Shown: positions 1 through 8,136 of the stretch, one piece after another
How the letters are laid out: every line of letters starts with the position of its first letter
Numbering within the stretch: position 1 is the stretch's first letter
Source: an uncultured Erwinia sp.
Lineage (GTDB): Bacteria; Pseudomonadota; Gammaproteobacteria; Enterobacterales; Enterobacteriaceae
Direction: 5' to 3'
Length of the DNA: 37,269 nt
Assembly: GCA_946221915.1 (NCBI GenBank)
Contig: CAMIKG010000047.1
Coordinates: forward strand, 1 to 37,269
The notes under the pieces: model-generated
What the model was told of the DNA's origin: nothing
Databases searched by the model: none
The model's input: the letters and a program-made list of their open reading frames with translations, nothing else
Position numbers and translations under genes: made by a program

Positions 1-1
1 A

Positions 2-61
2 TATATTATTAAAGGGATATGGCATGGTGTAAAAGGAAAAAAAGGTAAACTAGTAGAGTAA
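2..61 (+). CDS. C-terminal end of a glycosyltransferase (partial)
   Basis: The window opens inside a reading frame that ends at TAA 59-61. Only 19 residues are visible, reading YIIKGIWHGVKGKKGKLVE. The basic 'GIWHGVKGKKGKL' ending resembles the extreme C-terminus of GT2-family rhamnosyltransferase-like enzymes from O-antigen clusters. It sits 55 bases upstream of another glycosyltransferase on the same strand, which fits a polysaccharide operon. The family call rests on very few residues. Confidence 0.45.
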   Translation, partial: YIIKGIWHGVKGKKGKLVE

Positions 62-116
62 AGTATCCTTGGGACCATCCTTTGATGGTGATTGCATATA
101 ATAAATAAGGTGAATC

Positions 117-1886
117 ATGTTAAATGAAACTTCTGTGCTGCAGCATATCTTCTTCGACAATAAATTTGAAGGTAAGAAAAAAATTTATTCAATCAGAAAG
201 AATAAAGAAATTATAACAGAGGGTGAACGGATTTTTTTCTCGCGTAGCGCATTACAGTTAGATCTGCGTAGTGTTGCCCAGATGTTTCCTAATCATCACT
301 ATGCATTAAATACTTCAATCAAAGAAGTTTTCGTCTCCATAAAAAGGCTTGCAGGTGATATTAAAATTGATGTTTTTTTCGTCGATGGTCTTGGTGCAGA
401 AAGCCTTGAGATACAGCAAGTGCTTTCTTCAGGTGAAAATATTGTTGTCAAATCGGCAAAAATAAAACCAGAGAACGGCTATTTTTACATCAAACTGACA
501 GCGCTTGAAGATAATGTCTCCGTTGAAGGACTGGCATGGAGCATCGAAAGAAAACTTCCCCGGCATAAAATATTGCTGGGTATCACCACATTCAGACGAG
601 AGGAGAGTCTGCATGAAAATTTGACAAAGATTATAATGAGTCATGCGATAAAAAAGCTCAATCTGGATGTAATGGTAATTGATAATGGCAATACTGTTGA
701 TTTCTCCATATATCATTACCCATTACTGCATTCTGTGCAAAATAATTCAGGCGGAACCGGAGGGTTCATGCGAATCCTGATCTATTCAAAAGATAATGAT
801 TATACAAATACTTTTTTTATGGATGATGATATCGAACTTGAACCTGAAATGCTTTACAGAGCGATTGTATTTGCTATTTTCTGCGACAAACCTACTTCAG
901 TAGGATTAATGATGATGAAAAAGAGCGTTCCTGATCAGGTATGGGAGCAGGGGGCTTTTATTAATAAAAATAGAATATATTCGGGATCTGGTTTTAACTT
1001 TTGTCTTGATGCGACGGAAAAGAAAAATCTTCTTCAGCTAAATAAAAGTCGCTCTGCTGATTTTTCAGGCTGGTGGGGGTGTTTGGTCCCTACTGAAGAG
1101 GCGCCATTATTGCCTTATATGTTTATCAAAGGCGATGATGTTGTTTGTGGTTTAATTCTAAAACAGAAAGGTGTTCCCTGCATTACCTTACCAACTGCTC
1201 TGGTTTGGCATGAAGACTTTGATAAACGGCCTTATACCTGGCAGCATTTTTATGATATTCGTAATGCATTCGTTATTCGCCATTTTTACAACAAAAAAAC
1301 CAACAGAATTTCAATGCTTGCTTCTGTCGCAAAGCTTTTTTTCGGCGTGATGCTGCTGGGGGATTATTATCGTGCATCAATAATTATTGATGCTTTTCAG
1401 GCAGCACTCATTCCTGCTGACGATTATTTTTCTGATCCGGGTAAATTAAAAGAAAAGCATAATGATATTATGAAGCATTTTCCTGTCAAAGATGTATCAG
1501 ATAGTTTGTCATCGATAAATCATCCTCATTCAACCTTTGTCTTATATAAAGGAGCGTTTCTGTCATTAATCTCTTTTTTTGGGATTTTTTACCCTTTCAA
1601 AAAATGTACTGAAAGCGATGGGCGGCCACTGTCTATCCCATTGAACTCGTACGATGTTTCTAATAGCTATAAGCACAAGACTGTTCTGTTCTATGATCCT
1701 TATACTCTTAAAGGTTATCAGTGTAGCAAAAAATTCTCCGAGGTGAGTAAATTGGTTTTTGCTTTTTTTAAAATTTCTTTAAGATATGTCTTTTCTGGCA
1801 AGAATCTAGATGGTCAAAAATTTATTGTTGAGAAAGAATACTGGGAAAGTGAGTGTTCGGTTATTGTGCGGAATAATAATTATTGA
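117..1886 (+). CDS. GlfT2-like galactofuranosyltransferase (GT2 family)
   Basis: Predicted cytoplasmic glycosyltransferase of 589 residues that would transfer a sugar, probably galactofuranose from UDP-Galf, onto a lipid-linked glycan. The layout matches the GlfT2 family: an N-terminal beta-rich domain (about 1-150), a GT-A domain starting at 'KILLGITTFRRE' (about 151), and a C-terminal helical part. The residues known to matter in GlfT2 are recognisable: DDD at 236-238 (metal/donor binding), WW at 319-320, KGDD at 338-341 (catalytic Asp pair) and WH at 364-365 (metal His). ATG 117 follows AAGGTG at good spacing. DNA is AT-rich, as in O-antigen loci. No UDP-galactopyranose mutase (glf) is in view, so the donor is inferred from the family. 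Confidence 0.8.
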   Translation: MLNETSVLQHIFFDNKFEGKKKIYSIRKNKEIITEGERIFFSRSALQLDLRSVAQMFPNHHYALNTSIKEVFVSIKRLAGDIKIDVFFVDGLGAESLEIQQVLSSGENIVVKSAKIKPENGYFYIKLTALEDNVSVEGLAWSIERKLPRHKILLGITTFRREESLHENLTKIIMSHAIKKLNLDVMVIDNGNTVDFSIYHYPLLHSVQNNSGGTGGFMRILIYSKDNDYTNTFFMDDDIELEPEMLYRAIVFAIFCDKPTSVGLMMMKKSVPDQVWEQGAFINKNRIYSGSGFNFCLDATEKKNLLQLNKSRSADFSGWWGCLVPTEEAPLLPYMFIKGDDVVCGLILKQKGVPCITLPTALVWHEDFDKRPYTWQHFYDIRNAFVIRHFYNKKTNRISMLASVAKLFFGVMLLGDYYRASIIIDAFQAALIPADDYFSDPGKLKEKHNDIMKHFPVKDVSDSLSSINHPHSTFVLYKGAFLSLISFFGIFYPFKKCTESDGRPLSIPLNSYDVSNSYKHKTVLFYDPYTLKGYQCSKKFSEVSKLVFAFFKISLRYVFSGKNLDGQKFIVEKEYWESECSVIVRNNNY

Positions 1887-1938
1887 AACTATTCTGGATG
1901 GTTTATTAATGATTATTCATGATTTAAAGATGTCGATA

Positions 1939-2292
1939 ATGCTAAAACAATTCTGCCGCTATGGTTCTGTTGGCATGATTAATACAGTCATTCATTGGTT
2001 AGTTTTTTCTTTATGCGTTTATGGTCTTTCCACTAGTCAGTATCTTGCTAATTTGTCAGGATTTCTCATCGCTGTAAGTTTTAGTTTTTATGCTAATGCG
2101 AGAGTCACCTTTAAGGCAGAGATGACAACGCTTAGATACGTTTTTTTTGTTGTTTTTATGGGGGCGTTGAGTGCATTAACTGGCTGGGTTGCAGATAAGT
2201 ATATTCTACAGCCTATTATTACGCTTATTGTTTTCTCTGCGATTAGTATGACTTTGGGGTTTATCTATTCAAAACTTTTTGTCTTTAGGTAA
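1939..2292 (+). CDS. gtrA: GtrA-family bactoprenol-linked glucose translocase (flippase)
   Basis: Small inner-membrane protein (117 residues from this start) with four hydrophobic segments, of the GtrA family. It closely resembles E. coli YfdG ('LKQFCRYGSVGMINTVIHW', 'FSFYANARVTFKA', 'FIYSKLFVFR'). GtrA proteins are thought to flip undecaprenyl-phosphate-glucose to the periplasm. The frame is open back to ATG 1810, inside the previous gene. The start at 1939 is preferred because MLKQF aligns with the YfdG N-terminus; 1909 and 1930 are alternatives and none has a strong ribosome binding site. It is followed after 5 bases by gtrB. Confidence 0.85.
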   Translation: MLKQFCRYGSVGMINTVIHWLVFSLCVYGLSTSQYLANLSGFLIAVSFSFYANARVTFKAEMTTLRYVFFVVFMGALSALTGWVADKYILQPIITLIVFSAISMTLGFIYSKLFVFR

Positions 2293-2297
2293 GTGAA

Positions 2298-3212
2298 ATG
2301 AAAATTTCTCTGATTGTTCCTGTTTTTAATGAGGAAGAAGCTATACCCATTTTTTATAATACGGTGCGGGAATATACAGGATTGCAGTCGTATGAAGTAG
2401 AAATTGTCTTTATAGATGATGGCAGCGATGACTCTACTGAGTCGATCATAAAGGCGCTGGCTATTTCAGATTCACTCATAATTCCATTATCATTCACACG
2501 CAACTTCGGTAAAGAATCTGCACTTTTAGCGGGACTGCGATATGCTACCGGAGAAGCTGTCATCCCGATCGATGTTGACCTTCAGGATCCTATTGAAGTT
2601 ATTCCTTATTTGATTGATAAATGGCTGGCTGGTGCAGATGTTGTGCTGGCAAAACGTGCTAATCGCTCAGCGGATAAAAGATTAAAACGATACTTTGCTG
2701 AATGGTTTTATAAACTTCACAATAAAATCAGTTATCCTGAAATTGAAGAAAATGTCGGTGATTTTCGTTTAATGTCACGTGATATTGTCGAAAATATAAA
2801 ACTTCTCCCTGAGCGAAATCTGTTCATGAAGGGGGTGCTGAGCTGGGTGGGAGGACGAACAGATATTATTGAATATTCGCGGGCGAAGCGTGTGAAGGGC
2901 AATACCAAATTTAATGGCTGGCAATTATGGAATCTTGCTATTGAAGGGATCACTAGCTTTTCTACTTTGCCCTTGCGCATCTGGACTTACATCGGCCTCA
3001 GTGTGGCATTGTTCAGTTTCATCTATGGTCTATGGATAATTCTGGATAAGCTTTTATTTGGCAACCCCGTTCATGGATATCCGTCACTGATGGTATCTAT
3101 TATGTTTTTGGGTGGAGTACAGCTTATTGGCATTGGTGTGTTAGGTGAGTATATTGGGCGCATATATATTGAGGCTAAAAAACGCCCGCGTTATGTATTA
3201 AAGAAAAGATAA
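2298..3212 (+). CDS. gtrB: GtrB-type bactoprenol glucosyltransferase
   Basis: 304 residues, very similar to E. coli YfdH/GtrB. It transfers glucose from UDP-glucose to undecaprenyl phosphate on the cytoplasmic face. The GT2 domain begins 'MKISLIVPVFNEEEAIPIF'; metal/UDP-binding acidic motifs are 'FIDDGSDD' (about 40-47) and 'PIDVDLQDP' (about 92-100). Two C-terminal membrane segments lie at about 228-250 and 262-288, followed by 'GEYIGRIYIEAKKRPRY'. It starts 5 bases after gtrA and is followed by the third gene of the cassette. Confidence 0.92.
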   Translation: MKISLIVPVFNEEEAIPIFYNTVREYTGLQSYEVEIVFIDDGSDDSTESIIKALAISDSLIIPLSFTRNFGKESALLAGLRYATGEAVIPIDVDLQDPIEVIPYLIDKWLAGADVVLAKRANRSADKRLKRYFAEWFYKLHNKISYPEIEENVGDFRLMSRDIVENIKLLPERNLFMKGVLSWVGGRTDIIEYSRAKRVKGNTKFNGWQLWNLAIEGITSFSTLPLRIWTYIGLSVALFSFIYGLWIILDKLLFGNPVHGYPSLMVSIMFLGGVQLIGIGVLGEYIGRIYIEAKKRPRYVLKKR

Positions 3213-3234
3213 TTATTATCTAAAGGCAACGCTA

Positions 3235-4740
3235 ATGAATATGAAATCAAAGGAAAAAGATCATCTTGATAGTATTCAAATTATAAGTTTCATCTCTGGC
3301 GATAATACCTTGATAAAGTATTTTATTTTATTTTTCATCTCTCTTTTTGGTTATTTTTTTGTGTACGGATATGAGTTATCACATTTTACCCTAAGCATTG
3401 ATGAGGAGCCGAGATCAAATTATTTGCATACCATTGCTGTTGGCCGGTGGGGAGATGCATTACTAAAAAGATATTTTCTGCCAGAACCCTACATTCCTTT
3501 TTTTTCGCAGATGTTGGCTTTTATTGTTATGTCGATAACTGCGGTTTTTGTTTGTCGTCTTTTGAAATTTAATGCTACCCAATCTTTTCTATTTGTGATT
3601 ATGATGATTGCTATGCCACAACTTGCGTTTCAGTTACAGTACACACAGCAAGTAGATAGTTATGCCATAGGCTGTTTGTTTGCAGTAATGTCGACTTTGC
3701 ATTTGTTTTTTGAAAGAAAAAAAATCTTTTTTTTCGTTTTTTGTGTAACTTACACCTCCATTTCTATCGCTATTTACCAGTCTCTTATTTTGATACCTTT
3801 TACTATGTTTCTTTTCTATGCCTATCGAGAAAATTTTGATCTTGTGACATTGTTGAGAAAGGCTTTTACTCTGATTTTAATAACAGTAATTGGGATTTTG
3901 TTATATGCTGCAATTACAGTATTTTTTTTAAAATATTACAACGTTAATGATATGGGATATTTTAGTAGTAGAATAAACTGGTTGCATTATCCGATGAGCA
4001 CTGTGCTTATAGATACCATAAAGAATGTGTCGGGGTATTTATTTGGCAATTCAATTTATGGGCTGGAGACCTATGTTATTGCCGTGTTTTTTTTCTTACA
4101 TCTTTCGCTAAAAAGTATTGTAAGGAAAAACTTTTTCTTACCTTTTGTTTTATTGTCGGTACTAATATCACCTTTCCTTCTTATGATTTTCATTGGTAAT
4201 TTTCAGCCGCCACGTGCTCTGTCATCATTGCCATTTTGTTTTGCTTTTTTATCCGCACAGTCTTTGTCAAAGTTAAATGTAAAATTTTCTGCCAGTATAT
4301 CCTTTCTGTTAATTCTTATTGCATCAGCTAAATGTAATAGCCTTTTTTATGCTGAGCAGTTGAGGCATGAGCAAGATGTGAGTTATGCCACAAGGCTTTT
4401 ATCGAAAATATATGCAAGTTGCCCTGATTTTAATGAGGAAAGAGATTATATATATTTCTTTGGTTCGCCAAACCTGGCAGGAGCCATTTCTTTCGATAAA
4501 AATGTTGATAGTTTTAACCAGTCATGGTTCAATCTCTTCAATGGCAATAACGAAAGAATCATTAACTTCATGAAAGCCGCTGGTCTCGCAAATTTTAAAA
4601 TTCCATATAAAGATATGTCTGTTATTGTTCAATATCAAATTAAAGATATGCAGACATATCCTCAATCAGGATCGATTAAATGCTTTGGGGAAAATACTGT
4701 CATAGTAAAACTGGGAAAGGATCCTGGAATCATTTATTAA
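3235..4740 (+). CDS. Polytopic glucosyltransferase of the GtrII-like (Glucos_trans_II) type
   Basis: 501 residues with about ten hydrophobic segments and a C-terminal soluble region of roughly 110 residues. It is the expected third, serotype-specific member of a gtr cassette, which moves glucose from the flipped lipid carrier to a surface polysaccharide in the periplasm. The N-terminal loop has 'FTLSIDEEPR' (acidic pair near residue 60) and 'VGRWGDALLKRYFLPEP', typical of the Glucos_trans_II family. It starts 22 bases after gtrB, preceded by AAAGG. This third gene is the variable one in such cassettes, so the acceptor sugar and linkage cannot be read from sequence. Base composition is very AT-rich. 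Confidence 0.75.
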   Translation: MNMKSKEKDHLDSIQIISFISGDNTLIKYFILFFISLFGYFFVYGYELSHFTLSIDEEPRSNYLHTIAVGRWGDALLKRYFLPEPYIPFFSQMLAFIVMSITAVFVCRLLKFNATQSFLFVIMMIAMPQLAFQLQYTQQVDSYAIGCLFAVMSTLHLFFERKKIFFFVFCVTYTSISIAIYQSLILIPFTMFLFYAYRENFDLVTLLRKAFTLILITVIGILLYAAITVFFLKYYNVNDMGYFSSRINWLHYPMSTVLIDTIKNVSGYLFGNSIYGLETYVIAVFFFLHLSLKSIVRKNFFLPFVLLSVLISPFLLMIFIGNFQPPRALSSLPFCFAFLSAQSLSKLNVKFSASISFLLILIASAKCNSLFYAEQLRHEQDVSYATRLLSKIYASCPDFNEERDYIYFFGSPNLAGAISFDKNVDSFNQSWFNLFNGNNERIINFMKAAGLANFKIPYKDMSVIVQYQIKDMQTYPQSGSIKCFGENTVIVKLGKDPGIIY

Positions 4741-4818
4741 AATAAATATAAAAACCATATCAATTTTACTGCTCATTTCGCTGAACTGTTTCGTCGTTTA
4801 TAGATCTCATCCGGCACA

Positions 4819-6924
4819 TCACGTTTCCTCTACCACCTCAATAACAAATGCTTGCGAAACCGCATGATGAGAACTTACCGTCAGCACTGCTTTTCCTGGC
4901 GCAGTGGCAGGGGACAGGGTTACCGTTGCCGTGCCTCCGCTCCTCGTTTGTCCATCCTGGCTCATAATCTTCAATCCTGTGTTTCCCGGTTCGAGGGTAA
5001 ATTCGACCTTGATACCCGCAAAAGCGTTAGTCCATTCATACATCCCATCCAGTCCCAGATTTTCCAGTTGCGCTTCAACTGAAAATTCCGTACCCATCGC
5101 GACAGTTCTGGTGGCACCCCAGGTAAACGTAATTCTTCTGTCCAGGATGATGTAGAACATAATAATCAGAGTCTGAGCACCCTCGATACTGATCGCAACC
5201 GACGTATAACCTGCTGTCGGGCCCGCGACGACCGGCACGTTGACATATCCCTCTGCATCGGTCGCATCATCCTGTCGGGTAAGGTTCAGAAGAGATTTGG
5301 TGGTGCTGGTGTGAAAGTGAACCCTCAGCCCCTGGCCTGCCGAATTGCCGAGATGATCAACGACCCTGACAAGAAGTGGCTCGGCCGGCGCTTCCCCTGT
5401 AAAAATAAATTGTTCTGGCTCACCGTCAAATTTCAGGGCTAAAGAATTCACAGTAATAGTGAATGTTGCTGGTTTACATAACGGTGTTCTGGCCAGAACG
5501 TTGGCAGTACCGGGCGCCGATGCTGCAGCCAGCTGAATACGTGTTCTCACATAACGGTCTGTGACGCTAAGCTTTAGGTCTCCCACTGGCCAGACCATTC
5601 CCGTTGTACCTGCATCAAAAGTAAAATGCACAGGCGCTTCTTCAATCGGTATGTCGCTGGCCAGTTCCGCAAAAAACTCTGTGGGTTGACCCACCAGGAT
5701 GTTTGAAGCACCTAATACACTTAGCCGACATCCTTCCGCCGGGCATTTCTCTGAAATGCCACGGGCCTCTGAAAAACCATCTTCCGCCCATGTTTTCATC
5801 TGTTCCAGGTCGAGATGTGTTTCCTGACCGAGCAAGGCTTTTGTTACCTTAGAAACGTAAGCGTTAGAGCTACGCCGCACCTCAAAGATCATGACGCCGC
5901 CGATTTGCTGGCGGCTCTCTGTACCGGTGAGGTAGGCTGCCACCTCTTCAGGCGGATTCTTCTCTTCCGAAAAACCCACCGCCAGACGCGACAGCGGAAT
6001 GCCCACTGCGTTATAGGCGTACATCCGGTTCGCAGGGTGATGGTCGTAATAGGCCATATCCCACGAGTAGTGTAGTTGATCGACCAGTTTTCCCCCGCGC
6101 CAGAATATGGGGTCAGGATCGGGTTCGGGTTCATAAACCGTGAGAGGATTTTGAATAAAGAAATCGACATCGCCTGGTTGCCAGGCCCCTGAGATGATTT
6201 TGCCCGGCATCTTTTCCTGTAGAAGAGCGGTCACCATTGTCAGTGAAGCGGAGTAATCGGTGCCTGTTGAATACTCATTATCAATATCGATGCCATCCAG
6301 ATCCCAGGCGTCAACGATCTGAGCCAGTTGTTCAACAAATGCCTCCGCCGCTGCGACATCGCGGGCGTCAGAAGGATCAAAGCAGGACCAGCCCGCGTTA
6401 TCGTGAGAAGGCAGAACAGAAAGCAGTACTGCGATGCCTGCATCGTGCAGCACCTTCACATCCTCGGTCTGATTGAGGGTTTCATCGACGCGCTGGTTGA
6501 AATAGACCTGAACGCCTCCCGGCAGTTCCGCCGTTGGCTGCATACGCATATTGGCAGCAAACAGCATGGCCATATCGAACACCGGCGTCCCGTCATTAAG
6601 CAAAAATTGCGCAGCATTACGCAGCCGGCTGCAATTCACGCCAACATAAGCGGAAAGAAAAACGTCTTTCTGGAAAATATCAAAACTGCTGTGCGAGGAG
6701 GTGAATGGCGTACTGGCCAGTAACAGGCAGTCACCGCGCACCAGCTTTAGCTCATCCGTTAACCCGATATCTGCCTGGCACTGGAGTATTTGCCTGAACT
6801 CGGGATAGCGGCACGCCATGCGACGCGCCTCAGCCAGTGATACCGTGCCCAGCTGTTTTACTTGATCAGGCGTCAGACTGACACGCGGCAAAGTATTTTG
6901 AGCAGGTAATTTCAGGAACGGCAT
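4819..6924 (-). CDS. EndoH-like GH18 endo-beta-N-acetylglucosaminidase with Ig-like C-terminal domains
   Basis: 701 residues. About 1-110 is an N-terminal part I do not recognise. About 115-366 resembles bacterial ENGases such as EndoH: 'VYFNQRVDETL' (140-150), 'IAVLLSVLPSHDNAG' (164-178), and the GH18 signature DLDGIDIDNE at 208-217 with D213, D215 and acid/base E217 intact. 'MPGKIISGAW' and 'QLHYSWDMAYY' follow as in EndoH. Residues about 400-701 look like three Ig-like modules; the middle one resembles a bacterial Ig-like (Big_1) domain ('VRVVDHLGNSAGQGLRVHF', 'DATDAEGYVNVP'). Cleavage of the chitobiose core of N-glycans is the family activity; the real substrate is unknown. There is no obvious Sec signal peptide at the N-terminus. 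The start has a strong Shine-Dalgarno (GGAGGT, 7 bases away). It is a lone gene converging on the polysaccharide block. Confidence 0.8.
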   Translation of the reverse strand: MPFLKLPAQNTLPRVSLTPDQVKQLGTVSLAEARRMACRYPEFRQILQCQADIGLTDELKLVRGDCLLLASTPFTSSHSSFDIFQKDVFLSAYVGVNCSRLRNAAQFLLNDGTPVFDMAMLFAANMRMQPTAELPGGVQVYFNQRVDETLNQTEDVKVLHDAGIAVLLSVLPSHDNAGWSCFDPSDARDVAAAEAFVEQLAQIVDAWDLDGIDIDNEYSTGTDYSASLTMVTALLQEKMPGKIISGAWQPGDVDFFIQNPLTVYEPEPDPDPIFWRGGKLVDQLHYSWDMAYYDHHPANRMYAYNAVGIPLSRLAVGFSEEKNPPEEVAAYLTGTESRQQIGGVMIFEVRRSSNAYVSKVTKALLGQETHLDLEQMKTWAEDGFSEARGISEKCPAEGCRLSVLGASNILVGQPTEFFAELASDIPIEEAPVHFTFDAGTTGMVWPVGDLKLSVTDRYVRTRIQLAAASAPGTANVLARTPLCKPATFTITVNSLALKFDGEPEQFIFTGEAPAEPLLVRVVDHLGNSAGQGLRVHFHTSTTKSLLNLTRQDDATDAEGYVNVPVVAGPTAGYTSVAISIEGAQTLIIMFYIILDRRITFTWGATRTVAMGTEFSVEAQLENLGLDGMYEWTNAFAGIKVEFTLEPGNTGLKIMSQDGQTRSGGTATVTLSPATAPGKAVLTVSSHHAVSQAFVIEVVEET

Positions 6925-7302
6925 AGCTTACCTCCGTTATATAATCAGGAAGTGCTTACTCAGGACGTTGTATGCCCTATGGCAATACAAATCCTCAACC
7001 TTCGCCCGGAACTCTGTGCCGCTACACCGCCGCAGGAGGGAAGTCTGGCTCATTTATTGTACAAGGGTAGAAGGCGGTGCAGACATGTCAACGCGTTATG
7101 GGTGATGAAAATCACGAGACAAAAACGGGATATGCATTAGAGTGTTAGACGTGATTTTCCGCCAGTAAGGTGGAAATTCTATTAATGCAAAACGTTTTTT
7201 AGGGGGAGTCGCAGCTATGCGACGAATGATCGAACGTAGCTCGATGGAGATTCCGTACATCAGAAAGCAAAAACCCAGCCATAGGCTGGGTTCTTTAAAT
7301 AG
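6925..7302. other. 378-base gap between the GH18 gene and tRNA-Phe
   Basis: The left end holds the leader and Shine-Dalgarno of the GH18 gene and the right end holds the tRNA-Phe terminator. No protein with recognisable homology was seen in the middle. The region lies directly beyond the 3' end of tRNA-Phe, where integrated islands usually begin, but I saw no integrase fragment. Confidence 0.5.
7265..7295 (-). terminator. Rho-independent terminator of tRNA-Phe
   Basis: A 9-bp stem (AACCCAGCC at 7272-7280 with GGCTGGGTT at 7284-7292, 3-base loop) is followed on the minus strand by a run of T. It lies just downstream of the tRNA 3' end. Confidence 0.85.
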
Positions 7303-7378
7303 TGGTGCCCGGACTCGGAATCGAACCAAGGACACGGGGATTTTCAATCCCCTGCTCTACCGACTGAGCTATCCGGGC
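7303..7378 (-). tRNA. pheU: tRNA-Phe (GAA)
   Basis: 76 bases that fold as a full cloverleaf and match enterobacterial tRNA-Phe: acceptor GCCCGGA/TCCGGGC, anticodon loop ATTGAAAAT with GAA, T-loop GGTTCGATTCC, and encoded CCA (7303-7305). It sits next to yjdC, the position of pheU in E. coli, a known integration hot-spot for islands. Confidence 0.97.
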
Positions 7379-7388
7379 AACGGGGCGC

Positions 7389-7417
7389 ATTAAACCGTAA
7401 ACCCTCACCGTCGTCAA
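7389..7417 (-). promoter_or_regulatory. Sigma-70 promoter of tRNA-Phe
   Basis: On the minus strand, TTGACG (7417-7412), a 17-base spacer and TTTAAT (7394-7389), followed by a GC-rich discriminator (GCGCCCCG) typical of stringently controlled stable-RNA promoters. It ends about 10 bases before the tRNA 5' end. Confidence 0.8.
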
Positions 7418-7532
7418 CGGCTTTCTGTAAAAAACGCGCTGACTGCCTGCTTTTCAGCCAGAAGGGCCAGCACCACCCCATTTCAGGCATGATATGGCGA
7501 CGCTGAGAACAGCCATGCTGCCGCCGCCCTCA

Positions 7533-8111
7533 TCAGGTTAGCGCACCGTTTTTGCGACACAGTGAGATGCGCAGCACATCCTCCGCCAGCCGGCGCGCGG
7601 TCTCGACATCCTGCACGTTACGTTTCACCAGCAGCTTGCTCAGGCAACCCTCCAGTATTAATTCCATCTGATCCGCCACCAGCGTCGGGTTATCCGCTTC
7701 CAGTTCGTTCAGTAACTGATGGGTGAATTGCCAGGAGTCGCGTTTTTGCTGTTCCGCCAGCTGATGCACGGGATGGTCACTCTGTGGGTAAAAACTGCAG
7801 GCGGCGATAAACAGGCAGCCGGGGAAGCGGCCATTGTGTACCGATTCCGTCAGCACCTTGTAGCGCGTCAGCAGCTTCTCTTCTGCGGTTAAACTTTCAT
7901 CCAGCAGTAACTGGCGACGCCAGCTGTCAATCTGCTGACCGTGGTGGCGCAGGGCGTCGTACAGCAGGGCGTCGCGGTCGGGCCAGAAGCGCGTCAGCTG
8001 CGCTTCCGGGATATCCACTTCACCCGCCAGCTGCGTCAGTGACGCGGTAGCGGCCAGTCCATTTTGCTCAAGCACATTCAGCGCATGCTCGAGTACTTGT
8101 TCACGTTGCAA
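7533..8111 (-). CDS. yjdC: TetR-family transcriptional regulator YjdC
   Basis: 192 residues, similar throughout to E. coli YjdC, including the 'RFWPDRDALLYDALR' stretch after the helix-turn-helix and 'FPGCLFIAACSFYP' in the ligand domain. An N-terminal helix-turn-helix spans about residues 20-45. It starts at TTG (8111-8109), supported by AGGAG 8 bases upstream and by the MQRE start of the E. coli protein. It lies 25 bases after dsbD on the same strand, so the two may be co-transcribed. Its target and ligand are not known to me. Confidence 0.9.
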   Translation of the reverse strand: MQREQVLEHALNVLEQNGLAATASLTQLAGEVDIPEAQLTRFWPDRDALLYDALRHHGQQIDSWRRQLLLDESLTAEEKLLTRYKVLTESVHNGRFPGCLFIAACSFYPQSDHPVHQLAEQQKRDSWQFTHQLLNELEADNPTLVADQMELILEGCLSKLLVKRNVQDVETARRLAEDVLRISLCRKNGALT

Positions 8112-8136
8112 GTGACACTCCTCTTGAATGCGTGGT

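Noticed and set aside
74..89. Short hairpin ACCATC/GATGGT after the first glycosyltransferase end
   Set aside because: Only 6 bp, no T-run and inside a polysaccharide operon; not enough to call a terminator.
1..7302. Direct repeat of the tRNA-Phe 3' end marking an island border
   Set aside because: I could not find a copy in the window by eye; the border, if any, lies outside.
7096..7347. Open frame across the tRNA-Phe terminator and tRNA
   Set aside because: It runs through a well-formed tRNA and terminator; it is not a real protein.
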